Shown piece by piece: positions 1 through 8,200 of a stretch of 64,000 bases of DNA (positions are counted from its first letter, which is position 1; each line of letters opens with the position of its first letter). The notes below the pieces were generated by a model. That model made no database searches. It saw only the letters and a program-made list of their open reading frames with translations, and had not been told where the DNA came from. The translations under genes and the position numbers were made by a program. Source of the stretch: Algivirga pacifica (GTDB lineage: Bacteria; Bacteroidota; Bacteroidia; Cytophagales; Flammeovirgaceae); the NCBI RefSeq assembly GCF_039543525.1, contig NZ_BAABJX010000029.1:1-64000 (forward strand), read 5' to 3'.

Positions 1-284
1 CTCAGGACAAGATATTTGCAGGTAGTGTTCCATATTCAAAAGGGTTGTTTCACTAACAACAAAGATCTAGTTCAGTTAATTCATGACACTACCAAAAAAT
101 CCTGAAAATCCCGTAGATCCTTAAGATCCCGGTTCTGACAATGGGTAGAAGGATTGCTCTTTAGCAACTGCCATCTTTTGCCCTTCCACCTCAATTCCTA
201 AAACCCCGACTACTATCATCAAAATATTCCCCTCAAACCTATTATATTAGCAAACGAACAATTAATCTTAGCAAAACAACAATT
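1..284. other. Gap upstream of fumarase; no confident gene
   Basis: No convincing gene is visible. Short open stretches run in from the left edge on the + strand, one ending at the TAA at 54-56 and another at the TGA near 103-105. Either could be the tail of a gene lying outside the window, but there is too little residue content to tell. Positions 96-139 hold a degenerate 9-nt tandem repeat, described separately. Confidence 0.5.
96..139. repeat. Degenerate 9-nt tandem repeat
   Basis: About four and a half units of a 9-nt word run in tandem: AAAATCCTG, AAAATCCCG, TAGATCCTT, AAGATCCCG, then GTTCTGAC. I recall similar 'aatcctg' strings as common between genes in Bacteroidota. That is memory rather than a search. 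No function is assigned. Confidence 0.6.
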
Positions 285-1892
285 ATGGCTGAATTTAAAT
301 ATCAAAAACCATTTCCTATCCTAAAGGATGAGACCCCTTACGAGAAAATCAGCAGTGATTTTGTAAGTACAATCGAAGTAGACGGACAAAAAGTACTGAA
401 AGTAGATCCAGAGGGATTGACACTTTTAGCCAAAAGAGCATTGGAGGATGTTTCTTTCTATCTTCGTCCGACACACTTAAAAAAGTTGGCCAACATCCTG
501 GAAGATCCGGAAGCAACAGATAATGACCGATTCGTAGCCTATACCTTATTGCAGAATGCGACCACTGCAGCAGAAGGACAACTACCTAGCTGTCAGGATA
601 CTGGTACAGCAATCGTTATGGGTAAAAAAGGAGAACGTGTATGGACTGGAGGCAATGATGCGGAAGCTCTATCCAAAGGAATTTATGACACTTATCAGGA
701 GCGTAACCTACGTTACTCTCAAATGGTGCCTTTGACGATGTTCGAGGAGAAAAACAGTGGAACAAACCTTCCGGCACAGATCGACATCTATGCAGAAGGC
801 AAAGATAGTTATGAGTTCTTGTTCCTGGCAAAAGGTGGAGGATCTGCCAACAAGACATACCTTTACCAAATGACCAAGTCATTACTAAATGAAAAGAATC
901 TAACAGAATTTATCCAAAATAAGATTGGTGACCTGGGTACGGCCGCTTGCCCCCCTTATCACCTGGCATTGGTGATTGGTGGAACATCTGCTGAGGCTAA
1001 CTTGGCTGCTGTAAAAAAAGCATCCGCAGGATATTATGACAACCTTCCAACAGAAGGAAATGAAGGCGGACAAGCATTCCGTGACCTGGAATGGGAAGCA
1101 AAGGTGCAGGAGATCTGTCAGAAAAGTTTGATTGGTGCACAGTTTGGTGGTAAGTATTTTACACACGACGTACGTGTGATCCGTCTGCCTCGTCATGCTG
1201 CTTCTTGTCCGGTAGGGATGGGTGTTAGCTGTAGTGCTGACCGTAACATAAAGGGTAAAATCACTTCAGAAGGTATCTTCCTGGAGCAACTGGAGAAAAA
1301 CCCTCGCCAGTTCCTTCCAGCACAAGCACCTCACTTGGAGAAACCCGTAGAGATCAACCTGAACCAGCCAATGGATGAGGTATTGAAGGAGCTAAGCAAG
1401 CACCCTATCAAAACGAGATTGAGCTTGAACGGCACCTTGATTGTGGCGAGAGACGTAGCACATGCCCGCATCAAAGAAATGTTGGACAATGGAGAGCCTA
1501 TGCCGGAGTACTTCAAGAACCACCCGGTATATTACGCAGGCCCTGCAAAAACACCAGAGGGAATGCCTTCAGGTAGTTTCGGACCTACAACAGCAGGACG
1601 TATGGACCCTTATGTAGATGAGTTCCAAAGCCACCGTGGCTCTATGGTTATGCTGGCCAAAGGTAACCGTTCTCAGCAAGTAACGGATGCTTGTGCCAAG
1701 CACGGAGGATTCTACCTGGGCTCTATCGGTGGACCGGCAGCTATCCTGGCGCACGATAACATCAAGTCTGTTGAAGTAGTTGACTTCGAGGAACTAGGAA
1801 TGGAGGCTGTTCGCAAGATCGAAGTAGAGAACTTCCCTGCCTTTATTATCTGTGATGATAAGGGGCATGACTTCTTTGCAGAGTTGAAATAA
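285..1892 (+). CDS. fumA: Fumarate hydratase, class I (iron-sulfur)
   Basis: Interconverts fumarate and (S)-malate in the TCA cycle; cytoplasmic. The 535-residue length fits single-chain class I fumarases of the FumA/FumB type, which use an oxygen-sensitive [4Fe-4S] cluster. The three cluster cysteines are visible at about C103 (in LPSCQDTGT), C222 (in TAACPPYH) and C316 (in VSCSADRN), matching the spacing of E. coli FumA. The N-terminal alpha domain and C-terminal beta domain (PAKTPEGMPSGSFGPTTAGR onward) are both intact. The start follows an AT-rich leader with no Shine-Dalgarno. It is transcribed alone and ends in a heptad-repeat hairpin. The symbol could equally be fumB or fum. Family confidence is high. 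Confidence 0.95.
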   Translation: MAEFKYQKPFPILKDETPYEKISSDFVSTIEVDGQKVLKVDPEGLTLLAKRALEDVSFYLRPTHLKKLANILEDPEATDNDRFVAYTLLQNATTAAEGQLPSCQDTGTAIVMGKKGERVWTGGNDAEALSKGIYDTYQERNLRYSQMVPLTMFEEKNSGTNLPAQIDIYAEGKDSYEFLFLAKGGGSANKTYLYQMTKSLLNEKNLTEFIQNKIGDLGTAACPPYHLALVIGGTSAEANLAAVKKASAGYYDNLPTEGNEGGQAFRDLEWEAKVQEICQKSLIGAQFGGKYFTHDVRVIRLPRHAASCPVGMGVSCSADRNIKGKITSEGIFLEQLEKNPRQFLPAQAPHLEKPVEINLNQPMDEVLKELSKHPIKTRLSLNGTLIVARDVAHARIKEMLDNGEPMPEYFKNHPVYYAGPAKTPEGMPSGSFGPTTAGRMDPYVDEFQSHRGSMVMLAKGNRSQQVTDACAKHGGFYLGSIGGPAAILAHDNIKSVEVVDFEELGMEAVRKIEVENFPAFIICDDKGHDFFAELK

Positions 1893-1965
1893 TTAAGAAT
1901 GAAGAATGAAGAATTATGAATAGTACTATTTATCATTCTTCATTCTTCACTTTTCATTCTTAATT
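1893..1965. terminator. Heptad-word inverted repeat (GAATGAA), likely terminator
   Basis: The left arm starts one base after the first base of the fumarase stop region and is made of GAATGAA words. The right arm carries the complement, TTCATTC, and ends in TTAATT. The stem is long and imperfect. Its position directly after the stop suggests transcript-end formation. Confidence 0.5.
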
Positions 1966-2039
1966 ACTTACAATATTCCCCACATTCTCCTGTTATTATT
2001 TACAAAGTCTACTATAATAAAACGATAACTTTACAAGCA

Positions 2040-2663
2040 ATGAGAAAACTATTTACAGTTTTACTGTGCCTTACTTTTGCTTTTGGAGCGGTATCTACCT
2101 CTGTGTATGCACAAGAGAAAATGAGCCGTAAAGAGCGTAAGAAGTGGAAGAAAATGAAAAAGGGCATGTCCCCGGAGCAGTTTCAAGCACTAACAGCAGA
2201 GAAAAACACTTTGCAACAAGAAGCTTCGGCGCTTCATCAACAAGTAAAAACACAAGAGGAAACCATTACACAACTAAAAGCACAAGTTAGCGAGAAAGAC
2301 TCTCAGATCGGTAAGCTACGTAACGAGATGGCTGAACTGAAAGAAGGTCAAGGAGACAACTTCGCTAAGGGCGTTGTATACAAAGTACAGATCGGTGCCT
2401 TCAAAAACCGTAACCTGAGCAAGTTTCAAGACAAGGGTAATTTCTGGACTGAAGATCAGGATGGCCTGAAAAAATATACGATTGCTAACTTCCGTGACTA
2501 CGAAGAGGCTGATCAATTCAAGAAATACATTCGTGCGATGGGTGTAAAAGACGCTTGGATTGTCGCTTATGAAGACAATATCAGGACTGATATTCAGGGA
2601 GCACTTCGCTCTCAAGGAATGGATCCGGAGGCGATTGAGCAAAAGAAAAGAACAAGACCATAA
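2040..2663 (+). CDS. Secreted coiled-coil protein with C-terminal SPOR-like domain
   Basis: 207 residues. A cleavable signal peptide (about 1-24, ending SVYAQ) is followed by a basic stretch (SRKERKKWKKMKK), a coiled coil (about 50-105, rich in Q, E, K and L), and a C-terminal domain (about 113-185). That domain has the SPOR pattern: YKVQIGAFKNRN, then DYEEADQFKKYIRAMGVKDAWIV. SPOR domains bind denuded peptidoglycan at division sites, so a periplasmic cell-wall role is inferred. Start ATG at 2040 gives the signal peptide. It stands alone between fumarase and tRNA-Arg. The precise role is unknown. Confidence 0.75.
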   Translation: MRKLFTVLLCLTFAFGAVSTSVYAQEKMSRKERKKWKKMKKGMSPEQFQALTAEKNTLQQEASALHQQVKTQEETITQLKAQVSEKDSQIGKLRNEMAELKEGQGDNFAKGVVYKVQIGAFKNRNLSKFQDKGNFWTEDQDGLKKYTIANFRDYEEADQFKKYIRAMGVKDAWIVAYEDNIRTDIQGALRSQGMDPEAIEQKKRTRP

Positions 2664-2664
2664 T

Positions 2665-2846
2665 TGTTGAGGCAGCTTGCGCTGCTGGTTGAATCGTTGA
2701 ATTTCACCTTCGGTGAGTTGATTCGAGTTGAACTGTTGATTGATTCTAATCAAATATTGAACTCGATTGTAATCGAGTCATTAAACAAATCAACTCGAAT
2801 CAAGACGCCATGTAATGGAGCGAAGCTCAATTCAACGGTTCAACTA
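2665..2846. repeat. Mosaic mini-hairpin element A
   Basis: Begins two bases after the SPOR gene stop. Built from mini-hairpins joined by GTTGA/TCAAC-type linkers: GCAGC-TTGC-GCTGC, CACC-TTC-GGTG, ACTCGAT-TGTA-ATCGAGT, CCAT-GTA-ATGG and GAGC-GAA-GCTC. The two halves also pair with each other through GATTCGAGTTGA / TCAACTCGAATC. Same family as the elements at 3261, 15121 and 42086. Confidence 0.8.
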
Positions 2847-2884
2847 AAAAAAATCATATTTTTTGAACTTTTTTCACACAAGGG

Positions 2885-2915
2885 TTTGCATATTAAAAAT
2901 CTCTGCTTACCTTTG
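2885..2915 (+). promoter_or_regulatory. Promoter of first tRNA-Arg
   Basis: A Bacteroidota-type promoter: -33 element TTTG at 2885-2888, 19-nt spacer, -7 element TACCTTTG at 2908-2915. The tRNA begins 20 nt downstream. Confidence 0.7.
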
Positions 2916-2934
2916 CAACGCTTTACAGCAAAAC

Positions 2935-3008
2935 GGCCTCGTAGCTCAACTGAATAGAGCATCAGATTACGGCTTTGAAGGTTCCAGGTTTGAATCCTGG
3001 CGAGGTCA
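2935..3008 (+). tRNA. tRNA-Arg (ACG), copy 1
   Basis: 74 nt without encoded CCA. The acceptor GGCCTCG pairs with CGAGGTC (one G-U) and the discriminator is A. D stem GCTC/GAGC; anticodon stem TCAGA/TTTGA with loop TTACGGC, giving anticodon ACG (read as ICG for CGN Arg codons). T stem CCAGG/CCTGG with loop TTTGAAT. Position 19 is A instead of G and position 56 is T instead of C, so the usual G19-C56 tertiary pair becomes A19-U56. Identical to the copy at 3148. Confidence 0.95.
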
Positions 3009-3099
3009 CTACCTTTAAATAAAAGGTAATAAGTTATAGGTAAGAGATTAAAAATTTTCACCTATAAATCAAACAGATAAGAATAATTAAAAAATCTTA

Positions 3100-3132
3100 T
3101 TTGGAAAGTGCTGTAAATATCACATATATTTG
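3100..3132 (+). promoter_or_regulatory. Promoter of second tRNA-Arg
   Basis: TTTG at 3100-3103, 21-nt spacer, -7 element TATATTTG at 3125-3132, 15 nt before the tRNA. The second tRNA copy therefore has its own promoter. Confidence 0.6.
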
Positions 3133-3147
3133 CTGCCATAAGCAAAT

Positions 3148-3221
3148 GGCCTCGTAGCTCAACTGAATAGAGCATCAGATTACGGCTTTGAAGGTTCCAG
3201 GTTTGAATCCTGGCGAGGTCA
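3148..3221 (+). tRNA. tRNA-Arg (ACG), copy 2
   Basis: Base-for-base identical to the copy at 2935 across all 74 nt, including the A19/T56 change. The flanking DNA differs, so this is either an old tandem duplication with diverged flanks or copies kept alike by gene conversion. A strong terminator follows immediately. Confidence 0.95.
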
Positions 3222-3227
3222 CTTCAC

Positions 3228-3260
3228 AAGGACCCTTGATTATTCAAGGGTCCTTTTTTT
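3228..3260 (+). terminator. Intrinsic terminator after tRNA-Arg
   Basis: A perfect 12-bp stem (AAGGACCCTTGA paired with TCAAGGGTCCTT), loop TTAT, followed by a T run. Confidence 0.9.
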
Positions 3261-3432
3261 GTTGAATCGTTGAATTGCTCCTTCGGAGAGTTGAATTGAG
3301 CTTCGCTCGTTGATTTGAGTTGAATTGTTGATTGAACTCAATAAACAATTCAACTCAAATCAAGGCGCCATGCAATGGATTCAACTCAATACAAAGTATT
3401 GAAATTCAAGACGCCGTGTAACGGATTCAACA
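3261..3432. repeat. Mosaic mini-hairpin element B
   Basis: Fills the whole gap between the tRNA terminator and the PAP2 start codon. Modules: CTCC-TTC-GGAG, GAGC-TTC-GCTC, CCAT-GCA-ATGG, AATAC-AAA-GTATT, CCGT-GTA-ACGG. Against element A, CCAT/ATGG versus CCGT/ACGG and CACC/GGTG versus CTCC/GGAG are compensating stem changes. The PAP2 gene's 5' leader lies inside this element. Confidence 0.8.
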
Positions 3433-4002
3433 ATGATAGAGACTATCCATCAATGGGACCAGGAGCTTTTCCTGTGGTTCAACAGCATGCACACTTCTGC
3501 AAGTGATCAGTTTTTCTGGGTAATCACCAACAGCAAAACGTGGATTCCTTTATACCTACTCCTTGCCTTTCTGGTCATCAGACAATATGGTTGGAAGAAT
3601 GGTCTGATCATTCTGGCAGGGACTGGTGCTGCCGTAGGTTTGGCAGACTATATAGCCTCCGGAATTCTGAAGCCCTGGCTGGAACGCCCCCGTCCTTCCC
3701 ATGCCGAAGAACTAAAAGGACTTGTACACTTGGTGAATGGCTATCGGGGAGGGAAGTATGGATTGGTATCTTCTCATGCCTCTACGACCATGGCTGTTGC
3801 AACCTCTCTTTACCTTTACACCCATAAGCACTTTAAATGGGTAACACTTCTATTTCCATGGGCTATATTGATTGCCTACAGCCGTATTGCGATCGGTGTA
3901 CACTATCCGGGGGATATATTAGGAGGTATGCTGATAGGAATACTGTGTAGCTGGAGTATATTTGTTTTAACTAGCACAATAAAAGACCACTTTAGGAAAT
4001 AG
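3433..4002 (+). CDS. PAP2-family membrane phosphatase
   Basis: 189 residues with about five or six hydrophobic segments. It carries the three type-2 phosphatidic acid phosphatase motifs: K-x6-RP in KPWLERPRPS (about 76-85), a central S(S)HAS box in LVSSHASTTMA (about 112-122; the usual PSGH is SSHA here), and SR-x5-H-x3-D in SRIAIGVHYPGD (about 150-161). The three supply the phosphate-binding and catalytic His residues. Likely substrates are undecaprenyl pyrophosphate or lipid phosphates at the inner membrane; sequence alone does not separate the two. The start sits at the edge of a repeat element, with no visible promoter of its own. Confidence 0.85.
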   Translation: MIETIHQWDQELFLWFNSMHTSASDQFFWVITNSKTWIPLYLLLAFLVIRQYGWKNGLIILAGTGAAVGLADYIASGILKPWLERPRPSHAEELKGLVHLVNGYRGGKYGLVSSHASTTMAVATSLYLYTHKHFKWVTLLFPWAILIAYSRIAIGVHYPGDILGGMLIGILCSWSIFVLTSTIKDHFRK

Positions 4003-4020
4003 TGCATGTAGAAAGCGTAG

Positions 4021-4160
4021 TGCAAGCCCGCTGCAGGTCTTAGGCTGGAGCCTAAGACCAGTGCATAGATTTTACAGTGCTGCGTTTTCTCAACAGCCCG
4101 AAGGGCTACTCAACGGAGCGAAGCTCCACTCAACCAGCGGCGCAAGCCGCCTCAACTGTC
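4021..4160. repeat. Mosaic mini-hairpin element C
   Basis: Holds a 10-bp hairpin (GGTCTTAGGC, loop TGGA, GCCTAAGACC) followed by modules AGCCC-GAA-GGGCT, GGAGC-GAA-GCTCC and GCGGC-GCAA-GCCGC joined by ACTCAAC linkers. It resembles the right half of the elements at 7883 and 38536. The remainder of the gap to guaA is AT-rich, with AATTGAAAATTAATAA-type words. Confidence 0.7.
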
Positions 4161-4306
4161 TGTTATTTATTGATAATTAAAAATTAATCATTGAAAATTA
4201 ATAACTGATAATTGAAAATTGGCTTTCTATTAATAATTGACGTAATATTGCGCCCCATAATAGAGAACTGAATCTAAGTCAATTACCATCTGTTCATTCT
4301 ATCAAC

Positions 4307-5839
4307 ATGGCTGATAAAATCCTTATTTACGATTTCGGATCTCAATATACACAGCTTATCGCCCGCAGGGTCAGAGAGTTGAATGTATATTGTGAGATCT
4401 ATCCTTATAATCACACACCTCGCATCGACCACTCTGAGTACAAGGGGGTAATCCTTTCTGGAAGCCCGCATTCTGTATTGGAAGATGAAGCTCCAAACTT
4501 TGACGTTAGCGATATCCGTGGAAAAATGCCTCTATTGGCTGTTTGTTATGGAGCGCAAATGCTTGCTCACCAAAACGGTGGTAAGATCGCCCGTTCAGAG
4601 GTAAGAGAGTATGGACGTGCGAAGTTGAGCTACATCAACCACACAAGTCCATTGCTAAAAGGTATTCCTGAGGACTCTCAAGTGTGGATGTCACATGGAG
4701 ACACTATCTTGGAATTGCCAGAGAACTTCACGGTTATTGCAAGTACTCCTAGTGTGAAAGTTGCCGCTTACCGTATCGAAGGCGAGCCTACTTTTGGTTT
4801 GCAATACCACCCAGAGGTAACACACTCTACGGATGGCAAAATGATGCTTCAAGACTTCGTGGTAGGTATCTGTGGATGTTCACAGGACTGGACTCCTGAG
4901 TCTTTTGTTGAATCTACCGTTGCTGAGCTTAAAGCTAAGATCGGAGATGACAAGGTAATCCTTGGATTGTCTGGTGGAGTTGATTCATCTGTGGCTGCAG
5001 TATTGCTACACAAAGCAATCGGACCAAACCTTCACTGTATCTTCGTAGATAATGGCTTGTTGCGTAAGAATGAGTTCGAAGATGTTTTGGAATCTTACCA
5101 AGGCATGGGCTTGAACGTGAAAGGTGTTAATGCTAAAGAATTATTCTACGATGCCCTTAAAGGCATTAAAGATCCTGAGGCGAAGCGTAAAGCGATTGGT
5201 AAAGTATTCGTTGACGTATTCGATGAGGAGTCTAAGAAAGTAGAAAACGCAAAATGGTTGGGTCAGGGTACTATCTACCCAGATGTAATCGAGTCTGTTT
5301 CTGTAAAAGGCCCTTCTGCAACCATCAAATCTCACCACAACGTAGGTGGTCTTCCTGACTACATGAAACTAAAAGTGGTAGAGCCTCTAAATACCCTTTT
5401 CAAGGATGAGGTTAGAGCTGTAGGACATACGTTGGAAATTGATGATGCGATCTTGCAACGTCACCCATTCCCAGGACCAGGACTAGGTATCCGTATCCTT
5501 GGAGATGTAGATGCTGAAAAAGTAAGAATCCTTCAGGAAGTAGACCATATCTTTATCTCTTCATTGAAAGAGTCAGGCCTATACAAAGATGTATGGCAAG
5601 CAGGAGCAATCCTTCTTCCAGTACAATCCGTAGGTGTGATGGGCGATGAGAGAACGTATGAGCAAGTCGTCTCTCTTAGAGCTGTAACTAGTTTGGACGG
5701 TATGACTGCAGACTGGGTACACCTTCCATACGAGTTCCTTGCTGATGTAAGTAACAATATCATCAACCGTGTCAAAGGGGTAAACAGAGTAGTGTATGAC
5801 ATTAGCTCTAAGCCTCCTGCAACGATTGAGTGGGAATAA
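4307..5839 (+). CDS. guaA: GMP synthase (glutamine-hydrolysing)
   Basis: Converts XMP to GMP with ATP and glutamine; the last step of de novo GMP synthesis. 510 residues, the normal length. The class I glutamine amidotransferase domain (about 1-190) has nucleophile C80 in AVCYGAQ, with H168 and E170 in QYHPEV. The ATP-pyrophosphatase domain carries the PP-loop SGGVDSS at about 222-228. The C-terminal dimerisation domain ends in PATIEWE. The spacing HPFPGPGLGIRILG is typical. Start ATG at 4307 gives the standard N-terminus MADKILIYDFGSQYT. A TAATATTG box near 4243 may be the -7 element. Confidence 0.97.
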   Translation: MADKILIYDFGSQYTQLIARRVRELNVYCEIYPYNHTPRIDHSEYKGVILSGSPHSVLEDEAPNFDVSDIRGKMPLLAVCYGAQMLAHQNGGKIARSEVREYGRAKLSYINHTSPLLKGIPEDSQVWMSHGDTILELPENFTVIASTPSVKVAAYRIEGEPTFGLQYHPEVTHSTDGKMMLQDFVVGICGCSQDWTPESFVESTVAELKAKIGDDKVILGLSGGVDSSVAAVLLHKAIGPNLHCIFVDNGLLRKNEFEDVLESYQGMGLNVKGVNAKELFYDALKGIKDPEAKRKAIGKVFVDVFDEESKKVENAKWLGQGTIYPDVIESVSVKGPSATIKSHHNVGGLPDYMKLKVVEPLNTLFKDEVRAVGHTLEIDDAILQRHPFPGPGLGIRILGDVDAEKVRILQEVDHIFISSLKESGLYKDVWQAGAILLPVQSVGVMGDERTYEQVVSLRAVTSLDGMTADWVHLPYEFLADVSNNIINRVKGVNRVVYDISSKPPATIEWE

Positions 5840-5975
5840 ATTTTAGTGATTAGTTGTTAGTGACTAGTGATTGGTGGTCAGTAATTCTTGAATGGGTAAC
5901 CCTTTAGGAGTGACTGGCCACTTTTTTGTTTAGAGTGAGCAGTGAGCAGTGAGCAGTGAGCAGTGAGCAGTGAGC
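5840..5975. repeat. Heptad tandem repeats, including six AGTGAGC units
   Basis: After guaA, a degenerate heptad run (TTAGTGA, TTAGTTG, TTAGTGA, CTAGTGA...) is followed at 5934-5975 by six perfect tandem copies of AGTGAGC. A short hairpin (AGTGACTGGCCACTT) with a T run lies between them and may terminate guaA. Confidence 0.8.
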
Positions 5976-6082
5976 AAATTCTACCCATCAATCCGTATTG
6001 ACAAAGGTAAATTGACTATCTTTAAGCCAAATTAATTTTGAGAATAGCATTACCCTAGATATTTACTTTACACCTAGTCAAA

Positions 6083-7837
6083 ATGATAAAGCATTTTTTT
6101 TTGATCTTCCTGTCAGTAAGCTGCCTTGGCATCCTTAACACTTACGGACAATCCGCTAAAGTTATCCGAAACAAATATGAATATGCCCGTCAGCTCATAA
6201 AGCAACAAAAGTATGTTGCTGCTGAAGTGGTATTGGAGGATTTACTTAAGAACAACGATAAAAACCTAATCAAGCCAAACACGCTTTACCTGCATGCTGT
6301 TGCGGCTTATCACAACAAAGAAGTTTCCAAAGCTACCTTAAGCCTGGAAACCATTCTTCAAAAACATAATAAATGGGAAAAGGCTAATGACGCTCGTTTT
6401 TTCCTGGCTACTATTGCTTCTGAAGAACAAGCATATACCCGAATTTGTGAGCTACTTTCTCCTGTAGCAGAAGGGGAACTTACCCCTGAGATGCATTTAC
6501 TCTATGAAACAGCTCTTCAACACCTGAGCGCGGAAGAGTTAGTCGCATTACAAGAAAAATTTCCTAAAAATAAGCTCCTAGGTAAAAGCGCCCTTCATGC
6601 TGTACTCCTATCTCCTGAGGATGTCATGAGTAAAACAGCCATGGAAAAACTGATCAAACAATACGGAGGAAATGAGCAGGCGATCTATGAGGATTATCTT
6701 AACTCTGGAAGAAAAAGCAGCTATAATGTTGCGGTCTTCTTCCCATTCTTCCAAGAAAAAACAGATCCCCAAAATCTGCGTATCAGCAATGAGTTTGTTT
6801 ATGACATCTATAAAGGGATGTTGCTGGCAGAAAAGCAGTTATTAAAAGAAGGGATAGAAATCAACCTTCTGCCTTTTGACACCCAGCGCGATACCAGTAT
6901 CGTAAAAGAGATCTTGGAAAATCCAGATATGAAAGGGGTAGACCTTATCGTTGGGCCTTTGTATGGGGAAACACTTGGTATGGTCAAAAACTATAGCAAC
7001 AAGACCCAAACCCCTATGGTGAATCCTATCTCCATGAACTCTTTGGTTTTTAAAGATGCTGATTATTCTTTTCTGCTATCCTCAAGCTACGAAACCTTGG
7101 GTGAAAAATTAGCTTCATATCACCACGCACAACGAGACACCGCCAAAGCTTATATCATTTATGGGGCTTCTAGTCGTGAAAAAGCCATGGCCAAGACCTA
7201 CCTGGACACTTACGACTCTTTAGGAGACACTGTAGCGGTTTATTCAGAATATGATTACGCCAACAGAGGATTTATTACAGCACAAGAAGACCTTAGAGCA
7301 CTTGAAATGGACGATAGTACTGGCGTAGCATTGGATAGTACCTCTGCACATGTATTTATCAGTCTTACCAGAGAAGCTCCTTCCAGAACTGCCTTAGGAG
7401 CACTTCAGTCTCTGAATGCTAAAGCACCTGTTTATGTTCCTGACACGTGGTTGGAGTATAATCAATTAGGATATGATTTACTGGAAAGTGGAGAGGTGAA
7501 CATTGTGGCTCCTAACTATACCAAAGAAAACAGCCGTAATGCCCGTATGTTTGAAGAAGAATTTCTAGACACCTACTTCGACACACCCGACAAATACGCC
7601 TATCAAGGGTTTGAAACGGTCTACTTCTTTGGAAAAATGCTTCAAGAGCATGGAAAGAAATTTTACCTGAAACTCAGCAGCCTTCCTCCTCAAGAAGGCT
7701 ATCTATACCCTCAACACGATTACCGTAACAGTCAGGATAACCAGTACATTCCAATTGTTAGATTTATTGATGGGCAACTGGAAGTCATTACTATCGCAGA
7801 AGGCGAAGACATAGATGTTGAGGAAGAAGAGAAATAG
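6083..7837 (+). CDS. Periplasmic TPR protein with type 1 periplasmic-binding-protein-like domain
   Basis: 584 residues. Signal peptide (about 1-22, ending NTYGQ), then helical TPR-like repeats (about 25-190), then a domain from about 210 resembling type 1 periplasmic binding proteins (NVAVFFPFFQ, GMLLAEKQLLKEGI, VDLIVGPLYGETLGMV, KTQTPMVNPISMNS). This arrangement resembles the LppC/penicillin-binding-protein-activator group and the LysM/PBP1 proteins common in Bacteroidota; no LysM motif is visible here. A periplasmic role in envelope or peptidoglycan control is inferred. The acidic C-terminus (EDIDVEEEEK) is unremarkable. Downstream of guaA but separated by 240 nt of repeats, so probably its own unit. 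Confidence 0.7.
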   Translation: MIKHFFLIFLSVSCLGILNTYGQSAKVIRNKYEYARQLIKQQKYVAAEVVLEDLLKNNDKNLIKPNTLYLHAVAAYHNKEVSKATLSLETILQKHNKWEKANDARFFLATIASEEQAYTRICELLSPVAEGELTPEMHLLYETALQHLSAEELVALQEKFPKNKLLGKSALHAVLLSPEDVMSKTAMEKLIKQYGGNEQAIYEDYLNSGRKSSYNVAVFFPFFQEKTDPQNLRISNEFVYDIYKGMLLAEKQLLKEGIEINLLPFDTQRDTSIVKEILENPDMKGVDLIVGPLYGETLGMVKNYSNKTQTPMVNPISMNSLVFKDADYSFLLSSSYETLGEKLASYHHAQRDTAKAYIIYGASSREKAMAKTYLDTYDSLGDTVAVYSEYDYANRGFITAQEDLRALEMDDSTGVALDSTSAHVFISLTREAPSRTALGALQSLNAKAPVYVPDTWLEYNQLGYDLLESGEVNIVAPNYTKENSRNARMFEEEFLDTYFDTPDKYAYQGFETVYFFGKMLQEHGKKFYLKLSSLPPQEGYLYPQHDYRNSQDNQYIPIVRFIDGQLEVITIAEGEDIDVEEEEK

Positions 7838-7882
7838 GGAGTTTTTAATTTTCAATTATTAATTTTCAATTATTGTAGTGGA

Positions 7883-8124
7883 GGGGCGCGATAATTAAGG
7901 TGGAATAATTAACCGACAGTTGAGGCGGCTTACGCCGCTGGTTGAGTGGCACTGTGTGCCGTTGAGTAGCCCTCCGGGCTGTTGAGATTTTACAGTACTG
8001 CTATTTCTCAACAGCCCGGAGGGCTACTCAACGGAGCGAAGCTCTACTCAACGGCACGCAGTGTCACTCAACAAAGCCATTTAGTAGTATGACGGTTATT
8101 TATTCAAACTTAATAATCGCGCCC
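7883..8124. repeat. Mosaic element D, 242 bp with terminal inverted repeats
   Basis: The outer arms pair: GGGGCGCGATAATTAA at the left, TTAATAATCGCGCCC at the right, extended inward by GAATAA..AACCG and CGGTTATTTATTC. Interior modules: GCGGC-TTAC-GCCGC, GGCAC-TGT-GTGCC, AGCCC-TCC-GGGCT, a centre with TTGAGA/TCTCAA, then AGCCC-GGA-GGGCT, GAGC-GAA-GCTC and GGCAC-GCA-GTGTC. A copy with the same ends and nearly the same length lies at 38536-38779. The layout is MITE-like. Confidence 0.85.
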
Positions 8125-8198
8125 TTACCTTTTACCGACGGGGGCGACCACGTGGGGTCGCCCCTACTTTTACCTATTACCTTTTACCTATTACCTTA
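8125..8198. repeat. GC-rich hairpin plus TTACCTA-type heptads
   Basis: A hairpin with 9-bp arms at 8141-8164 (GGGGCGACC / GGTCGCCCC), then heptads of the TTACCTA type running to the trmH start codon. The matching left arm (GGTAAAA words) is absent. Confidence 0.6.
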
Positions 8199-8200
8199 TA

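Noticed and set aside
3..56. Tail of an upstream gene at the left edge
   Set aside because: Only 17 residues; two frames are possible and neither has a recognisable motif.
2664..2957. Small proteins encoded in repeat regions near 2.7 and 15.2 kb
   Set aside because: They are read through mosaic repeat DNA and have no conserved features.
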